A program made the translations under genes and the position numbers. Positions 1-7,321 of a stretch of 9,154 nt of DNA are shown one piece after another. The notes below the pieces were generated by a model. The model was not told the DNA's origin. It saw nothing but the letters and a program-made list of their open reading frames with translations, and searched no databases. The stretch is from Sphingomonas sp. (lineage in GTDB: Bacteria > Pseudomonadota > Alphaproteobacteria > Sphingomonadales > Sphingomonadaceae): NCBI GenBank assembly GCA_030146605.1, contig JASLBO010000378.1, forward strand, positions 1-9,154, written 5' to 3'. Every line of letters begins with the position of its first letter. The first letter of the stretch is position 1.

Positions 1-185
1 TGCGGCGCCAAGCGTATCGTCATAGCACGGATTGCGAACGATCGGAGGTGTGAGCAGGCTGCAGGCGAATGACCGCTCAAGCCCCGTAGCGGACGTGACG
101 CAAGTCTCTTTGCTTCCGCTGACGCGCGATCCCCCAACGGCTATTTGGTCGCTCCAGCTGTTCTGCCAGTCAGCCGACGCGGGGA

Positions 186-974
186 TCAGGTGCCCGGCGG
201 GCAGTTCACATCGAAGAACTGGTGTCCATATCCGCCGTTGACATAGCCATTGACGCTGCCCTGCAAGCCAACGCCGCCCTTGCCGACGCCGACATTGACT
301 CGGTCGGACAAGGGATCGTTCATGCTCGAGCCCAGCACTTCAACCGAGACGCTCGCGTCGACGGGCCCTGCCTGCAGGTTGCCGGAGAAGCCCGCGCCAA
401 GCGAGACGCCTTCATCCACAGCGCCGTGAGTCGCCTGCTTGCCGAAAGAGGGTTGCGCCGAGAAGCCAAAGCCCGCGCCGATCTCCGCCCCTGCGCCGAG
501 CTGGCCCACGCCAGTCTTAGGGTCATAGGATACGCCGAGGGACGCCCCGCCGCCGATCCCTGCATACGCACTCGCGCTCAGACCAAAGCCAATCGCGGGG
601 AGGCTGCACACAAAGCTAGGTTCGACGGCTGGCTTGGCGGCGGCGAGCTGTTCGATAGTTGGCATCTCGGTCAGCGCGCGGGTGAGCGAAGGTTGCGCCG
701 CAAGCGCTTCGACCGGCGACGGCTTGGCCGCCAGTTGATCGAGGAGGGAGGGGGTCGCGGCGAGCGACTCTACCGGCGACGGAGTAGCGGCGAGTGCTTC
801 GACAGGCGAAGGCTTGGCCGCCAGTGCATCGATCGCGCTAACCGCTTGGGCAGGGGTAGTGGCGTTTGCCTGCACCGCAGAGGCAGCCTGCGCTGCGGCT
901 GCTTGCGACGCGGCTTCAGCCGCGCCTGCGGCCCCTGAGCTGCCGGCTCCTGCGCCGCTTGCACTGTCGACCAT
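186..974 (-). CDS. Decapeptide-repeat, Gly/Ala-rich protein of unknown function
   Basis: I do not recognise a family. The 262-residue product has three visible parts. Residues 1-50 are Ala/Ser/Gly-rich and low in complexity. Residues 51-100 are five tandem decapeptides of the form LAAxPSpvea, with two diverged copies to about residue 120. Residues 121-262 are Gly-rich, with alternating small and hydrophobic residues (for example GAGAEIGAGFGFSAQ) that suggest a beta-rich fold. There is a Cys at about 123 and another at about 258. The ATG at 972-974 has a strong GGAGG 6 nt upstream (complement of 981-985), so the start is well supported. No convincing signal peptide is seen, because the N-terminus has no basic residue and no hydrophobic core. 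A surface or matrix protein, or a structural scaffold, would fit the composition, but that is a guess. It lies 150 bp downstream of the acidic-protein gene on the same strand and is separated from it by a terminator, so it probably has its own promoter. Confidence 0.72.
   Translation of the reverse strand: MVDSASGAGAGSSGAAGAAEAASQAAAAQAASAVQANATTPAQAVSAIDALAAKPSPVEALAATPSPVESLAATPSLLDQLAAKPSPVEALAAQPSLTRALTEMPTIEQLAAAKPAVEPSFVCSLPAIGFGLSASAYAGIGGGASLGVSYDPKTGVGQLGAGAEIGAGFGFSAQPSFGKQATHGAVDEGVSLGAGFSGNLQAGPVDASVSVEVLGSSMNDPLSDRVNVGVGKGGVGLQGSVNGYVNGGYGHQFFDVNCPPGT
675..824 (-). repeat. Five tandem 30-bp coding repeats (decapeptide LAAxPSpvEa)
   Basis: The 30-bp period is in frame with the protein at 186-974. 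Units read LAAKPSPVEA, LAATPSPVES, LAATPSLLDQ, LAAKPSPVEA and LAAQPSLTRA. The first and fourth units encode the same decapeptide 90 bp apart and share the 15-base string ggcttggccgccagt on the plus strand (721 and 811). Two weaker copies follow to about residue 120. The pattern suggests growth by duplication of whole units. Confidence 0.85.
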
Positions 975-980
975 GTTTGA

Positions 981-985
981 CCTCC
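981..985 (-). promoter_or_regulatory. Ribosome binding site of the decapeptide-repeat gene
   Basis: The complement of cctcc at 981-985 reads GGAGG and sits 6 nt before the ATG at 972-974. This fixes the start of the repeat-protein gene. Confidence 0.75.
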
Positions 986-1076
986 ATCTATGTCGGCAGA
1001 AATTAGGAGGAGAGGGGCGGAAGGCACATAAACGAACTGATTAGTTGGGCGAGGTCTCTGACGTTCACGAAGAAGA

Positions 1077-1099
1077 AAGCCCGGCCATTGGCCGGGCTT
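1077..1099 (-). terminator. Rho-independent terminator of the acidic-protein gene
   Basis: AAGCCCGGCC (1077-1086) and GGCCGGGCTT (1090-1099) form a perfect 10-bp stem with a 3-nt loop. Read on the minus strand, the stem is followed by a pyrimidine run, TCTTCTTCG, that serves as the T-rich tail. It begins 25 bp after the stop codon of the gene at 1125-1505. It separates that gene from the repeat-protein gene downstream. Confidence 0.85.
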
Positions 1100-1124
1100 A
1101 GTTGAGCTACGAACCGGTGGTGGA

Positions 1125-1505
1125 CTAGGCGCCCTCGCCGTCCCACTGAGATCCCCAATGCAAGTTCTGCCGGCGCCACAGAGGTCCGCAACCGTCGTCC
1201 CGGGCTTCGCACGCATCTTCCTCGGAGTCGTGGGGCTCATCGACAATGTTGCCGCCACCTGGTTCGCCTATGGCGCAGCCCGGACCGGTGCCCGCAAAGC
1301 GGAGCGCGAGGGGCGACGGAGCGAAGCTGTCTTCGGCGTCGATCTCTTCGAGATCAGCGTCCCCGTGCAACGCCTCCATGAAGGCGATCAGCGCCTCGAT
1401 CGTGTCGCCGAGTTCCGTCTCCGCTCGCTTCCTGCCGATCATGTCGGGAAGGTCGAACGGGTTCATGACAGCGAACCCGTCGGCGATCATGCGCAACTCA
1501 AGCAT
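1125..1505 (-). CDS. Small acidic hypothetical protein
   Basis: The product is 126 residues from the ATG at 1503-1505, which has GAGG 6 nt upstream. A GTG at 1539-1541 (138 residues) and a later ATG at 1464-1466 (113 residues) are alternatives. It has a predicted amphipathic stretch around IEALIAFMEALHGDADLEE. A long acidic, Gly- and Cys-containing tail follows, with HDSEEDACEARDDGCGP and the ending HWGSQWDGEGA. The phrase ALxAxxxALxGDxDLE recalls short acidic hypothetical proteins that I associate with sphingomonad and rhizobial genomes, often near prophages or islands. That link is from memory and I cannot name a domain. The terminator 25 bp after the stop supports a real transcript. No function is proposed. 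Confidence 0.6.
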   Translation of the reverse strand: MLELRMIADGFAVMNPFDLPDMIGRKRAETELGDTIEALIAFMEALHGDADLEEIDAEDSFAPSPLALRFAGTGPGCAIGEPGGGNIVDEPHDSEEDACEARDDGCGPLWRRQNLHWGSQWDGEGA

Positions 1506-1595
1506 GACGAGCCTCGCGACGACGACGCGCACGTACCGCACTTAGCGCGACCACATCAGCGTCCGACGCGCAGCAAACCTGCCAGGCATCCGTCA

Positions 1596-2411
1596 TCACG
1601 CGCTGGCGGAATGCCAGCGCGACATCTCCTTAGCCGTTACGTCCGGATTGCTGGCGGTCGCACGGCGGAGGGCACCCAGATTGGTCGCAGCATCGACTTG
1701 CAGGTCCTTGGACCCGTTAAGTGCCAGTACCGGCCAGCGCAGCCTTGCCTGAGCCCCGGTCGAATCATAGCGCAGGAAGAAGCGCATCCAGTCGCTGCTC
1801 AGCTGCGTCACGAACGCCTCCACCGCAGCTGGGGGCAGCCGCTCTCCGGCGGGCGCTGCGGAGAATACCGCCCACGCCCGCTCCTGCGCCGAAGCCCTGT
1901 CCGGGGCATCGCGCATCGCCCCTAGGACACGCCGCATGAGAGGCTCTCTCCGATCCAATTCGGCGACCGTCGCGCCCATCGACAGCCCGAGACTACGCTG
2001 CTGCGCCAGCAAAAGCGCGTCTCCAGAGCCAACAGGACCTGCAAGCAACACGCTGAGGGCGATGCTGGGATCTGCAGCGGCCACCATCGGAGCGATCAAG
2101 CCGCCTTCGCTCATCCCGATAAGGCCGATCCGCCGGGGATCGATCTCGCCGCGCGTGCGCAGCCAAGCCACTGCAGCGGCGACGTCGGTCGCGTAATCGG
2201 CACTCGTGGCGTTCTCCCGCGACCCGGTCGACTTGGCGACTCCGCGATCGTCGACGCGAAGCACCGCAATGCCCCGGCGCGTGAGATAGTCGGCGAGCAC
2301 CAGAAAAGGTTTGTGACCGAACAGCGTGCTGTCGCGATCCTGTCCGCCCGAGCCGCTGATCAGCACCGCCGCAGGGAAGGGGCCGGGGCCGGAGGGAATT
2401 GTCAGTGTGCC
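1596..2411 (-). pseudogene. Alpha/beta-hydrolase remnant, truncated at both ends
   Basis: Hydrolase-like sequence runs from about 2411 (GTLTIPSG, then PFPAAVLISGSGGQDRDS) to about 1635. The oxyanion-hole region ISGSGGQDRD, the RVDDRG turn, the nucleophile elbow GMSEGG (Ser 86 counted from the GTG at 2364-2366) and the acid-loop NGSKD (Asp 221) are all present. Members of this family normally begin with a signal peptide or an extra N-terminal segment and end with a motif of the type LPGLNHLFQ that carries the catalytic His. Here the frame upstream of 2366 is open but contains no ATG, GTG or TTG. After NPDVTA the frame runs into an unrelated 12-residue tail and stops at 1596, so the His is missing. 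I conclude it is an inactive fragment. An intact enzyme using another His is unlikely. Confidence 0.7.
1599..1621. other. Perfect 9-bp inverted repeat at the 3' break of the hydrolase remnant
   Basis: CGCGCTGGC (1599-1607) and GCCAGCGCG (1613-1621) pair perfectly around the 5-nt spacer GGAAT. It lies exactly in the stretch where hydrolase similarity has ended, just before the stop codon. Neither strand has a T-run after it, so it is not a good intrinsic terminator. It could be a repeat element or a rearrangement scar. Confidence 0.4.
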
Positions 2412-2565
2412 CGCCGGCCCAAGGACGGAGAGACTTGGACAGGGCGCGGCTGGGGCCGGACAGGCTGGGCTGAACAGATCTAGCCCTCCGACAATAGAGG
2501 GTGATGGCGTTCTCTTTTTGCACCCGCTCGAAAAGCTAGCGCAGGGTCCGCAGGGCCCGCTTGAA

Positions 2566-2814
2566 ATGATGGCACAGGGCCCGTTCCTGCCCGATTATCT
2601 CTTCGATTCCGAGCTTCGCCGGGAGATAAGAAGGCGGAGCAATCTTGGAGGCCCGCCGTTGCTGCCGCCACCACCAAAACTCGCGGTACGCAAAGCCGAT
2701 TATGCCTTCGATTTGGAAGCTCCTGGTTTCCGGGAGCAGATCGATAGATACTTTGCTGTTCACGACCGAAATGGCGATGGGGTGATCACCAGTAGTGAAT
2801 ACGACGACCCGTGA
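2566..2814 (+). CDS. Short EF-hand protein, probably a gene fragment
   Basis: From the ATG pair at 2566-2571 the product is 82 residues. The C-terminus carries one canonical calcium-binding EF-hand loop, DRNGDGVITSSE (residues 67-78), with Asp at loop positions 1 and 5, Asn at 3, Gly at 6, Ile at 8 and Glu at 12. A helix-like EAPGFREQIDRYFAVH precedes it. A Pro-rich linker, LLPPPP, lies before that. No ribosome binding site is evident at the ATG pair. The frame is open upstream to 2326 and keeps a related motif (LAQGPQGP, then MAQGP), so the ATG may not be the true start. EF-hand proteins of this kind normally have two or more loops and a signal peptide. Neither is seen, so this is most likely the tail of a broken gene. 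Confidence 0.45.
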   Translation: MMAQGPFLPDYLFDSELRREIRRRSNLGGPPLLPPPPKLAVRKADYAFDLEAPGFREQIDRYFAVHDRNGDGVITSSEYDDP

Positions 2815-3027
2815 GACTAAGCCACAATCGGCCCGCTAGAAATGAATCATGACCTTTCGGCCGCTTGTAGGAGCTGCCGCCATGCCACTCTATGACCGAT
2901 AAGGGGCGCTCAGCTGCCATGACCCTGGCCTGCTGGTGGCAGCTCTCGGCCACTACTTCCGAGTTAGATGAAACTGCCGAATTGCAGTAGGCTACGCAAA
3001 TACGCCGTTTGCTCCGCCGTGAACGAC

Positions 3028-3033
3028 GGGAGG
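3028..3033 (+). promoter_or_regulatory. Ribosome binding site of the exported-protein gene
   Basis: GGGAGG sits 5 nt before the ATG at 3039-3041 and only 2 nt before the ATG at 3036. It therefore favours the 3039 start over the upstream TTG at 3009. Confidence 0.6.
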
Positions 3034-3038
3034 ATATG

Positions 3039-3611
3039 ATGCTAATTCTGATCGCCACAGTGCTTCTGGCCTCTCAGTCCCAAGCACCCGCGCAGGCCGC
3101 TAAAGGCTGCAAGCCACAGCCGATGCCAGCTGCGATCGACGCAGCGGGTCGGGTGCCGATCGCTTCGGACATGATCGAGTTTGCGGCCACGCCGTCACTG
3201 GAGCATCCCGGCAGAGCTTGGGTGGTTCGCCTTTCCCGCCGCGGGCAAGTCGAGGCGACCATCGAGGTGGTGCGGCTGCGGCGTCAGCATGACTGCAACC
3301 GCTATGACATCGAACGGCGTTGGCAGTCGCCGCTATCGCAAGCGGAGTATCTTGACCTAGCCGCAAAGGCGGTGGCGGTTGGTGTTCCACACCCTGCTAC
3401 TTTTGTCCCTTCATCCACCGGGCAGCCGCCAGACCTGGTACTGGATGGAACAGCCATTGATCTGCGGCTTACCGGCCAAGGGTGGCAAATCACCCGCTCA
3501 CTCAATCATTACGGCCAGGGCGTCGCTATCTCTGCGATCTTTCGCAATCTCGCGTCAAAGTACGTACCGGCCTCAGAGCTGCCCGCGGAGGACTGGCGAA
3601 CATTGCCGTGA
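3039..3611 (+). CDS. Small exported protein of unknown function
   Basis: The product is about 190 residues. The N-terminus MLILIATVLLASQSQAPAQA reads as a Sec signal peptide with an A-x-A type cleavage site near residue 20, although no basic residue precedes the core when the 3039 start is used. Starting at the ATG at 3036 or the TTG at 3009 adds MLRRERRED-type residues, which would give a positive n-region but fits the ribosome binding site less well. The mature part has two Cys (KGCKPQ and HDCNRYD) that could form a disulfide in the periplasm. It is otherwise a mixed alpha/beta sequence with no motif I recognise. It stands alone: the EF-hand fragment ends 224 bp upstream, and the next plus-strand gene starts about 470 bp downstream. 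No function is assigned. Confidence 0.65.
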   Translation: MLILIATVLLASQSQAPAQAAKGCKPQPMPAAIDAAGRVPIASDMIEFAATPSLEHPGRAWVVRLSRRGQVEATIEVVRLRRQHDCNRYDIERRWQSPLSQAEYLDLAAKAVAVGVPHPATFVPSSTGQPPDLVLDGTAIDLRLTGQGWQITRSLNHYGQGVAISAIFRNLASKYVPASELPAEDWRTLP

Positions 3612-3785
3612 GTCCGTCACCGTGAGCTGCCGTTCCGCAAGTTACTCGAATTGCGACCCAAGGCGCGTAAGCCACCAGGCTGAACTGGCGGCGGCTATTG
3701 GGAAGCGCGTGAGCCGCACAGAAGGCAACAATCGGGCGCATAGCGGTCGCGAGCCGTGCGGCACCGTTCCGTAAAATCTCACGCG

Positions 3786-3807
3786 AAGTGTGGGGAAAAG
3801 TGTGGGG
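3786..3807 (+). repeat. Tandem repeat AAGTGTGGGG, two copies with 12-bp period
   Basis: Copies lie at 3786-3795 and 3798-3807, separated by two A residues. Short tandem G-rich repeats of this kind resemble integrase or regulator binding sites. From memory, similar strings occur near tyrosine-integrase attachment sites in alphaproteobacteria. The window holds no second copy beside the integrase remnant at 8608-9115, so the role is not established. Confidence 0.45.
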
Positions 3808-3818
3808 CAGCTGCTAGG

Positions 3819-3962
3819 CTAGGAAACCGATTTTGCTGTTAAATCAATTCGCGAGAGAAGACTTCGGGCTTCCTCCCGCTCTGCCGAACTGAGCGGTCTG
3901 TTAGACGCTGGGACCTGAGAGATCCGGCGAAGGGAGGGGCAGCCAAGCGCGGCACCCATCAT
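3819..3962 (-). CDS. Possible small protein, divergent from the hybrid kinase
   Basis: A 47-codon frame starts at the ATG at 3960-3962 with AAGGA 7 nt upstream, a good ribosome binding site. The product contains a helix-like stretch, RPLSSAEREEARSLLSRIDL. That stretch recalls the C-terminal helix of dihydrodipicolinate-synthase-like enzymes, but the match is loose and from memory. It may be a real small protein, the tail of a lost gene, or chance. The kinase promoter would have to lie between the two genes or overlap this one. Confidence 0.25.
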   Translation of the reverse strand: MMGAALGCPSLRRISQVPASNRPLSSAEREEARSLLSRIDLTAKSVS

Positions 3963-3968
3963 CGAATC

Positions 3969-3984
3969 GTCCTTACGTAGGGAC
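3969..3984. promoter_or_regulatory. Candidate operator: 16-bp near-palindrome
   Basis: GTCCTTACGTAGGGAC is palindromic at 7 of 8 base pairs around a central TACGTA. It lies 100 bp before the preferred start of the hybrid kinase and just upstream of the possible small ORF on the other strand. The size and symmetry suit a dimeric helix-turn-helix regulator. No regulator gene is in the window. Confidence 0.3.
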
Positions 3985-4072
3985 TTCCTCCGTCGGCCAA
4001 GCCGCTCGGCGTTCACGTGGAGCTTGAAAACACGGCCATTGTCAGTACCCAAGAGGGGCGCCGGGGGGCGTC

Positions 4073-4076
4073 GGAG
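4073..4076 (+). promoter_or_regulatory. Ribosome binding site deciding the hybrid kinase start
   Basis: GGAG lies 7 nt before the GTG at 4084-4086. The in-frame TTG at 4024 has GGAG only 1 nt upstream, too close for initiation. This favours the GTG. Confidence 0.5.
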
Positions 4077-4083
4077 TCTAAGC

Positions 4084-7000
4084 GTGCCTGAAGATCGCAA
4101 TCCCGGCCCCCATGATGCGGGAGCTGTCCCAGCGGCGACGGGAGGAGACAAACCCGGCGCTCCCGACGAAGCGCTGTATCAGTTCCTAGATCGGCTCGGG
4201 CAGGAGGCGGCACGGTCGTCCGACGCTCAGGAGGTCATGTCCATCACCACGCGGCTGACCGCCGAACATCTGGCGCTGTCCAATTGTGCCTATGCAGACA
4301 TGGATGACGACGAGGACGGCTTCACCATTCGGGGCAACTGGCATGCTCCCGGATCACCCTCGATCGTGGGCCACTACAGCCTCGCCGATTTCGGATCGCT
4401 CGCCGTTACGGAGCTGAAGGCCGGTCGGCCTCTGATCATCAACGACAACATCAATGAAATTGAACCCCAAGAAGCAAAGACGTTCCAAGACATCGGCATT
4501 GCCTCGACGATCTGCATGCCCCTCGTGCAGGACGGCCGGCTCCGGGCCTTGATGGCGATTCACGACAAGGTTCCGCACTATTGGAGCGGGTATGAGCTGA
4601 AGGTCATTCGGGAGGTGACCGATCGCTCCTGGGCGCATGTCCAGCGCGTCCGCGCGCAATCCGAGCTTTTGACGAGCACCGAACGTTTTCGTGCCGCCGT
4701 TCGCGCGACCCGTGGCGTGCTTTGGACCAATGATGCCCATGGGCGAATGACCGGCGAGCAACCGGCGTGGGCCGCGCTGACCGGGCAAAGCTACGCCGAA
4801 TATCAGGGTGATGGATGGGCCAAGGCCGTGCATCCAGAAGACGCGCAAGCGACGCTCGATGCCTGGAACCGTGCGGTGGAAGCGTGCGACACGTTTATCT
4901 TCGAGCATCGCGTCAGGCGGTTTGACGGTGATTGGCGACTATGTTCGATTCGGGCGGTTCCGGTGATCGGCGCGAGCGGCGAGGTCGACGAGTGGGTCGG
5001 GGTCCACACCGACATCACCGAGGAGCGCACCGCAGAGCAGGCGCTGCGTGAGAGCGAAGCTCGGCTCCGACTTGTACTCGATGCGTCGCCGGGTGGCCTT
5101 TATGCAGTCGATCTTGAAGGGAACACGACGCTCGTCAGCCGCGGTTTCCTCGTGATGATGGGCTTTGGAGAGGAATCTGAGGTTCTCGGCCGAAAGCTGC
5201 ACGACGTCATCCACCACACGCGCCCCGACGGCTCACCCTATCCGGTCGAGGAATGTCCTATCTACCGCTGCTCCTCGACCGGGGAAGCCGCGCATGTCGA
5301 GGACGAGGTCTTCTTCCGCGTCGACGGAGATCCGGTGCCGGTCGAATATTGGGTGACGCCGATCATCCTGAACGGTGAGCGGATCGGCGCGAGTTGCACG
5401 ATCGTCGAACTGGCCGAGCGCAAGGCCGCTGAAGCGGCACTGCTCGAAGAGTCGCGGACGCTCGAAACGCTCAACCGAACCGGTGCCGCACTTGCTGCCG
5501 AACTCGACCACGAGCGGCTGGTCCAGATGGTTACCGATGCCGGGGTCGAGCTAACCGGCGCGCAGTTCGGCGCGTTTTTCTACAATGTCCTGACCGACGA
5601 GGGCGGCAGCTACATGCTCTACGCGCTGTCGGGAGCGAAGCCCTCGCAATTCGACTTCGGCATGCCGCGCGCGACGGCCATCTTCCACCCTACCTTCGCT
5701 GGCGAAGGCGTCATCCGGTCGGATGACATCACTCGGGACGCGCGATACGGGAAGAGCGAGCCGCACTTCGGGATGCCCAAGGGCCATCTTCCGGTCGTGT
5801 CCTATCTAGCCGTCCCGGTGATCAGCCGCAACGGAGAAGTGCTGGGCGGGCTGTTCTTCGGCCATCCCCGAGTTGGGCGATTCACCGAGCGGCACGAGCG
5901 CCTGATGCTGGGAATTGCGGCGCAGGCAGCGGTCGGGATCGACAATGCGCGGCTCTACCAGGCGGCGCAAAGGGAGCTGGCCGACCGCATGCGCGCCGAG
6001 GCTGCGCTTCGAGAACTCAACGAGACGCTGGAGGCTCGGGTTCAGGAGGAGATCGATCGCAGGTCCGAAGCCGAGGACGCGCTCAGGCAATCCCAGAAAA
6101 TGGAAACCGTCGGGCAGCTCACTGGGGGAATCGCGCACGACTTCAACAACCTGCTGCAGATAGTCAGCGGAAATCTGGACTTGTTGCGCCAGAAGATCCC
6201 CGACGGGTCGGCTCAGCTGCGGCGATATGCGGATCGGGCCATCGTGGGGGCCGAGCGAGCCACGACTCTGACACAGCGCTTGCTTGCCTTTTCGCGGCGG
6301 CAGCCGCTGGCGCCCAAGCCGATCGACGTCAACAAGCTGGTCGCCGGCATGTCGGAGCTGCTTCATCGTACGCTCGGCGAGACCATCGAGCTCGAGGCGG
6401 TTCTGGGTTCGCGACTGTGGCCGGTTGAAGCCGACCCCAACCAGCTGGAGAATGCGATCCTCAACCTCGCCATCAATGCGCGCGACGCGATGGGGGAGGG
6501 CGGGAAGCTGACGATCGAGACCCAGAACACGTATCTCGACGACAGCTATGCCGCGCAGCATCCGGAAGTGGCGCGGGGTCAATATGTCGTGATGTGCGTC
6601 TCCGACACCGGGGCCGGGATGGACGCGGAGACGATCGGCCGCGCGATCGAGCCCTTTTTCACCACCAAGGAGGTGGGCAAGGGCACCGGGCTTGGCCTGT
6701 CGATGGTATACGGCTTCCTCAAGCAGAGCGGCGGCCACCTGAAAATCTATTCCGAGCCGGACGAAGGTACGACGGTGAAGCTCTATTTGCCGAAACTGGT
6801 CGGCGAAGTCGTAGAGGACGCCGCGGCTTCACTGCTCCCGGTCGCCGAAGCTACCGGGCAGGAGACGATCCTGGTGTGCGAAGACGATGAGGACGTCCGC
6901 GCCTTTTCTGTCGAGGTCCTCACCGACCTGGGATACCGCGTGATCGAGGCAGGCGACGGACCCTCGGCGTTGCGCTTGCTTCGCGAGCATGTAGACACGG

Positions 7001-7245
7001 TGGATCTTCTGTTCACCGACGTTGTCCTCCCCGGCGGCATGACCGGCGCGGTTCTGGCGAAAGAGGCGCTGGCAATACGACCCGACCTGAAGACTCTGTT
7101 CACCACCGGGTATGCGCGCAATGCGATCGTACACCACGGCCGCCTGGATCAGGGCGTGGAGCTGCTTACCAAGCCCTTCAGCTACGGTGACCTCGCGGTT
7201 CGCGTGCGCGACATTCTGGATAAGAAACGGTCTCCGTCAGGATGA
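4084..7245 (+). CDS. Soluble hybrid sensor histidine kinase, GAF-PAS-PAS-GAF-HisKA-HATPase-REC
   Basis: The product is 1053 residues from the GTG at 4084 (1073 from a TTG at 4024). No membrane segment is seen, so it should sense a cytoplasmic signal. Domains by residue from the GTG: GAF about 30-185, PAS with PAC tail 198-315, PAS 322-445, GAF 460-625, coiled coil 625-670, HisKA 671-737, HATPase 780-905 and REC 927-1045. The phosphoacceptor is His 685 in GGIAHDFNNLL, the FixL/NtrB-like form. The N box LNLAINARDAM, the G1 box DTGAGM, the F box EPFFTTK and the G2 box GKGTGLGLS are all intact. The receiver has the acidic pair in CEDDED, the phosphorylated Asp 979 in LLFTDVVLPGGMTG, Thr in FTTGYA and Lys 1030 in LLTKPF. 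All catalytic parts are present, so it should be active. The REC has no output domain, so phosphate must go on to a separate Hpt or regulator, or the REC must tune the kinase. GAF and PAS ligands cannot be read from sequence; no bilin-binding Cys motif was recognised. It converges with the HWE kinase gene. Confidence 0.92.
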   Translation: MPEDRNPGPHDAGAVPAATGGDKPGAPDEALYQFLDRLGQEAARSSDAQEVMSITTRLTAEHLALSNCAYADMDDDEDGFTIRGNWHAPGSPSIVGHYSLADFGSLAVTELKAGRPLIINDNINEIEPQEAKTFQDIGIASTICMPLVQDGRLRALMAIHDKVPHYWSGYELKVIREVTDRSWAHVQRVRAQSELLTSTERFRAAVRATRGVLWTNDAHGRMTGEQPAWAALTGQSYAEYQGDGWAKAVHPEDAQATLDAWNRAVEACDTFIFEHRVRRFDGDWRLCSIRAVPVIGASGEVDEWVGVHTDITEERTAEQALRESEARLRLVLDASPGGLYAVDLEGNTTLVSRGFLVMMGFGEESEVLGRKLHDVIHHTRPDGSPYPVEECPIYRCSSTGEAAHVEDEVFFRVDGDPVPVEYWVTPIILNGERIGASCTIVELAERKAAEAALLEESRTLETLNRTGAALAAELDHERLVQMVTDAGVELTGAQFGAFFYNVLTDEGGSYMLYALSGAKPSQFDFGMPRATAIFHPTFAGEGVIRSDDITRDARYGKSEPHFGMPKGHLPVVSYLAVPVISRNGEVLGGLFFGHPRVGRFTERHERLMLGIAAQAAVGIDNARLYQAAQRELADRMRAEAALRELNETLEARVQEEIDRRSEAEDALRQSQKMETVGQLTGGIAHDFNNLLQIVSGNLDLLRQKIPDGSAQLRRYADRAIVGAERATTLTQRLLAFSRRQPLAPKPIDVNKLVAGMSELLHRTLGETIELEAVLGSRLWPVEADPNQLENAILNLAINARDAMGEGGKLTIETQNTYLDDSYAAQHPEVARGQYVVMCVSDTGAGMDAETIGRAIEPFFTTKEVGKGTGLGLSMVYGFLKQSGGHLKIYSEPDEGTTVKLYLPKLVGEVVEDAAASLLPVAEATGQETILVCEDDEDVRAFSVEVLTDLGYRVIEAGDGPSALRLLREHVDTVDLLFTDVVLPGGMTGAVLAKEALAIRPDLKTLFTTGYARNAIVHHGRLDQGVELLTKPFSYGDLAVRVRDILDKKRSPSG

Positions 7246-7321
7246 CGGTCAGTTCGGTCGCGTGGCAGGTAGCCGCGATCGGCACGTCGCTGGGCCTCCG
7301 CTGAGCCACAGCCAGCAACGG

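Larger units (their letters stand above)
3612..4083. other. Long intergenic region before the hybrid kinase
   Basis: About 470 bp without a convincing plus-strand gene. It holds a tandem AAGTGTGGGG repeat (3786-3807), a possible short minus-strand ORF (3819-3962) and a 16-bp near-palindrome (3969-3984). A CACGTG hexamer occurs at 4014-4019. I could not pick out a credible sigma-70 promoter for the kinase. A GGAAC-N16-CGTT type stress promoter was looked for and not found. Confidence 0.6.

Noticed and set aside
1..185. Possible end of a gene at the left edge
   Set aside because: All three plus frames stop within the first 75 bases or show no recognisable residues. No terminator or RNA gene was seen here.
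675..824. 30-bp repeats as a CRISPR array
   Set aside because: The units are contiguous with no unique spacers and encode an in-frame decapeptide.
222..938. Plus-strand open frame of 238 residues opposite the decapeptide-repeat gene
   Set aside because: It is Arg-rich and has no ribosome binding site. It mirrors the repeat gene, which has a strong GGAGG and a sensible composition.
1158..1925. Plus-strand open frame of 255 residues
   Set aside because: It crosses both the acidic-protein gene and the hydrolase remnant on the other strand and has an Arg/His/Pro-rich shadow composition.
3379..3774. Plus-strand frame of 131 residues overlapping the exported-protein gene
   Set aside because: It overlaps the better supported frame at 3039-3611, lacks a ribosome binding site and has low-quality composition.
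5806..6738. Long minus-strand open frame of 310 residues inside the hybrid kinase
   Set aside because: It lies fully antisense to the HisKA and HATPase regions, whose motifs are intact on the plus strand. GC-rich third positions commonly open such frames. It shows no motif of its own.
7246..7321. Bidirectional terminator between the two convergent kinases
   Set aside because: Only a short imperfect GC hairpin near 7288-7312 could be drawn, with no T-run on either strand.
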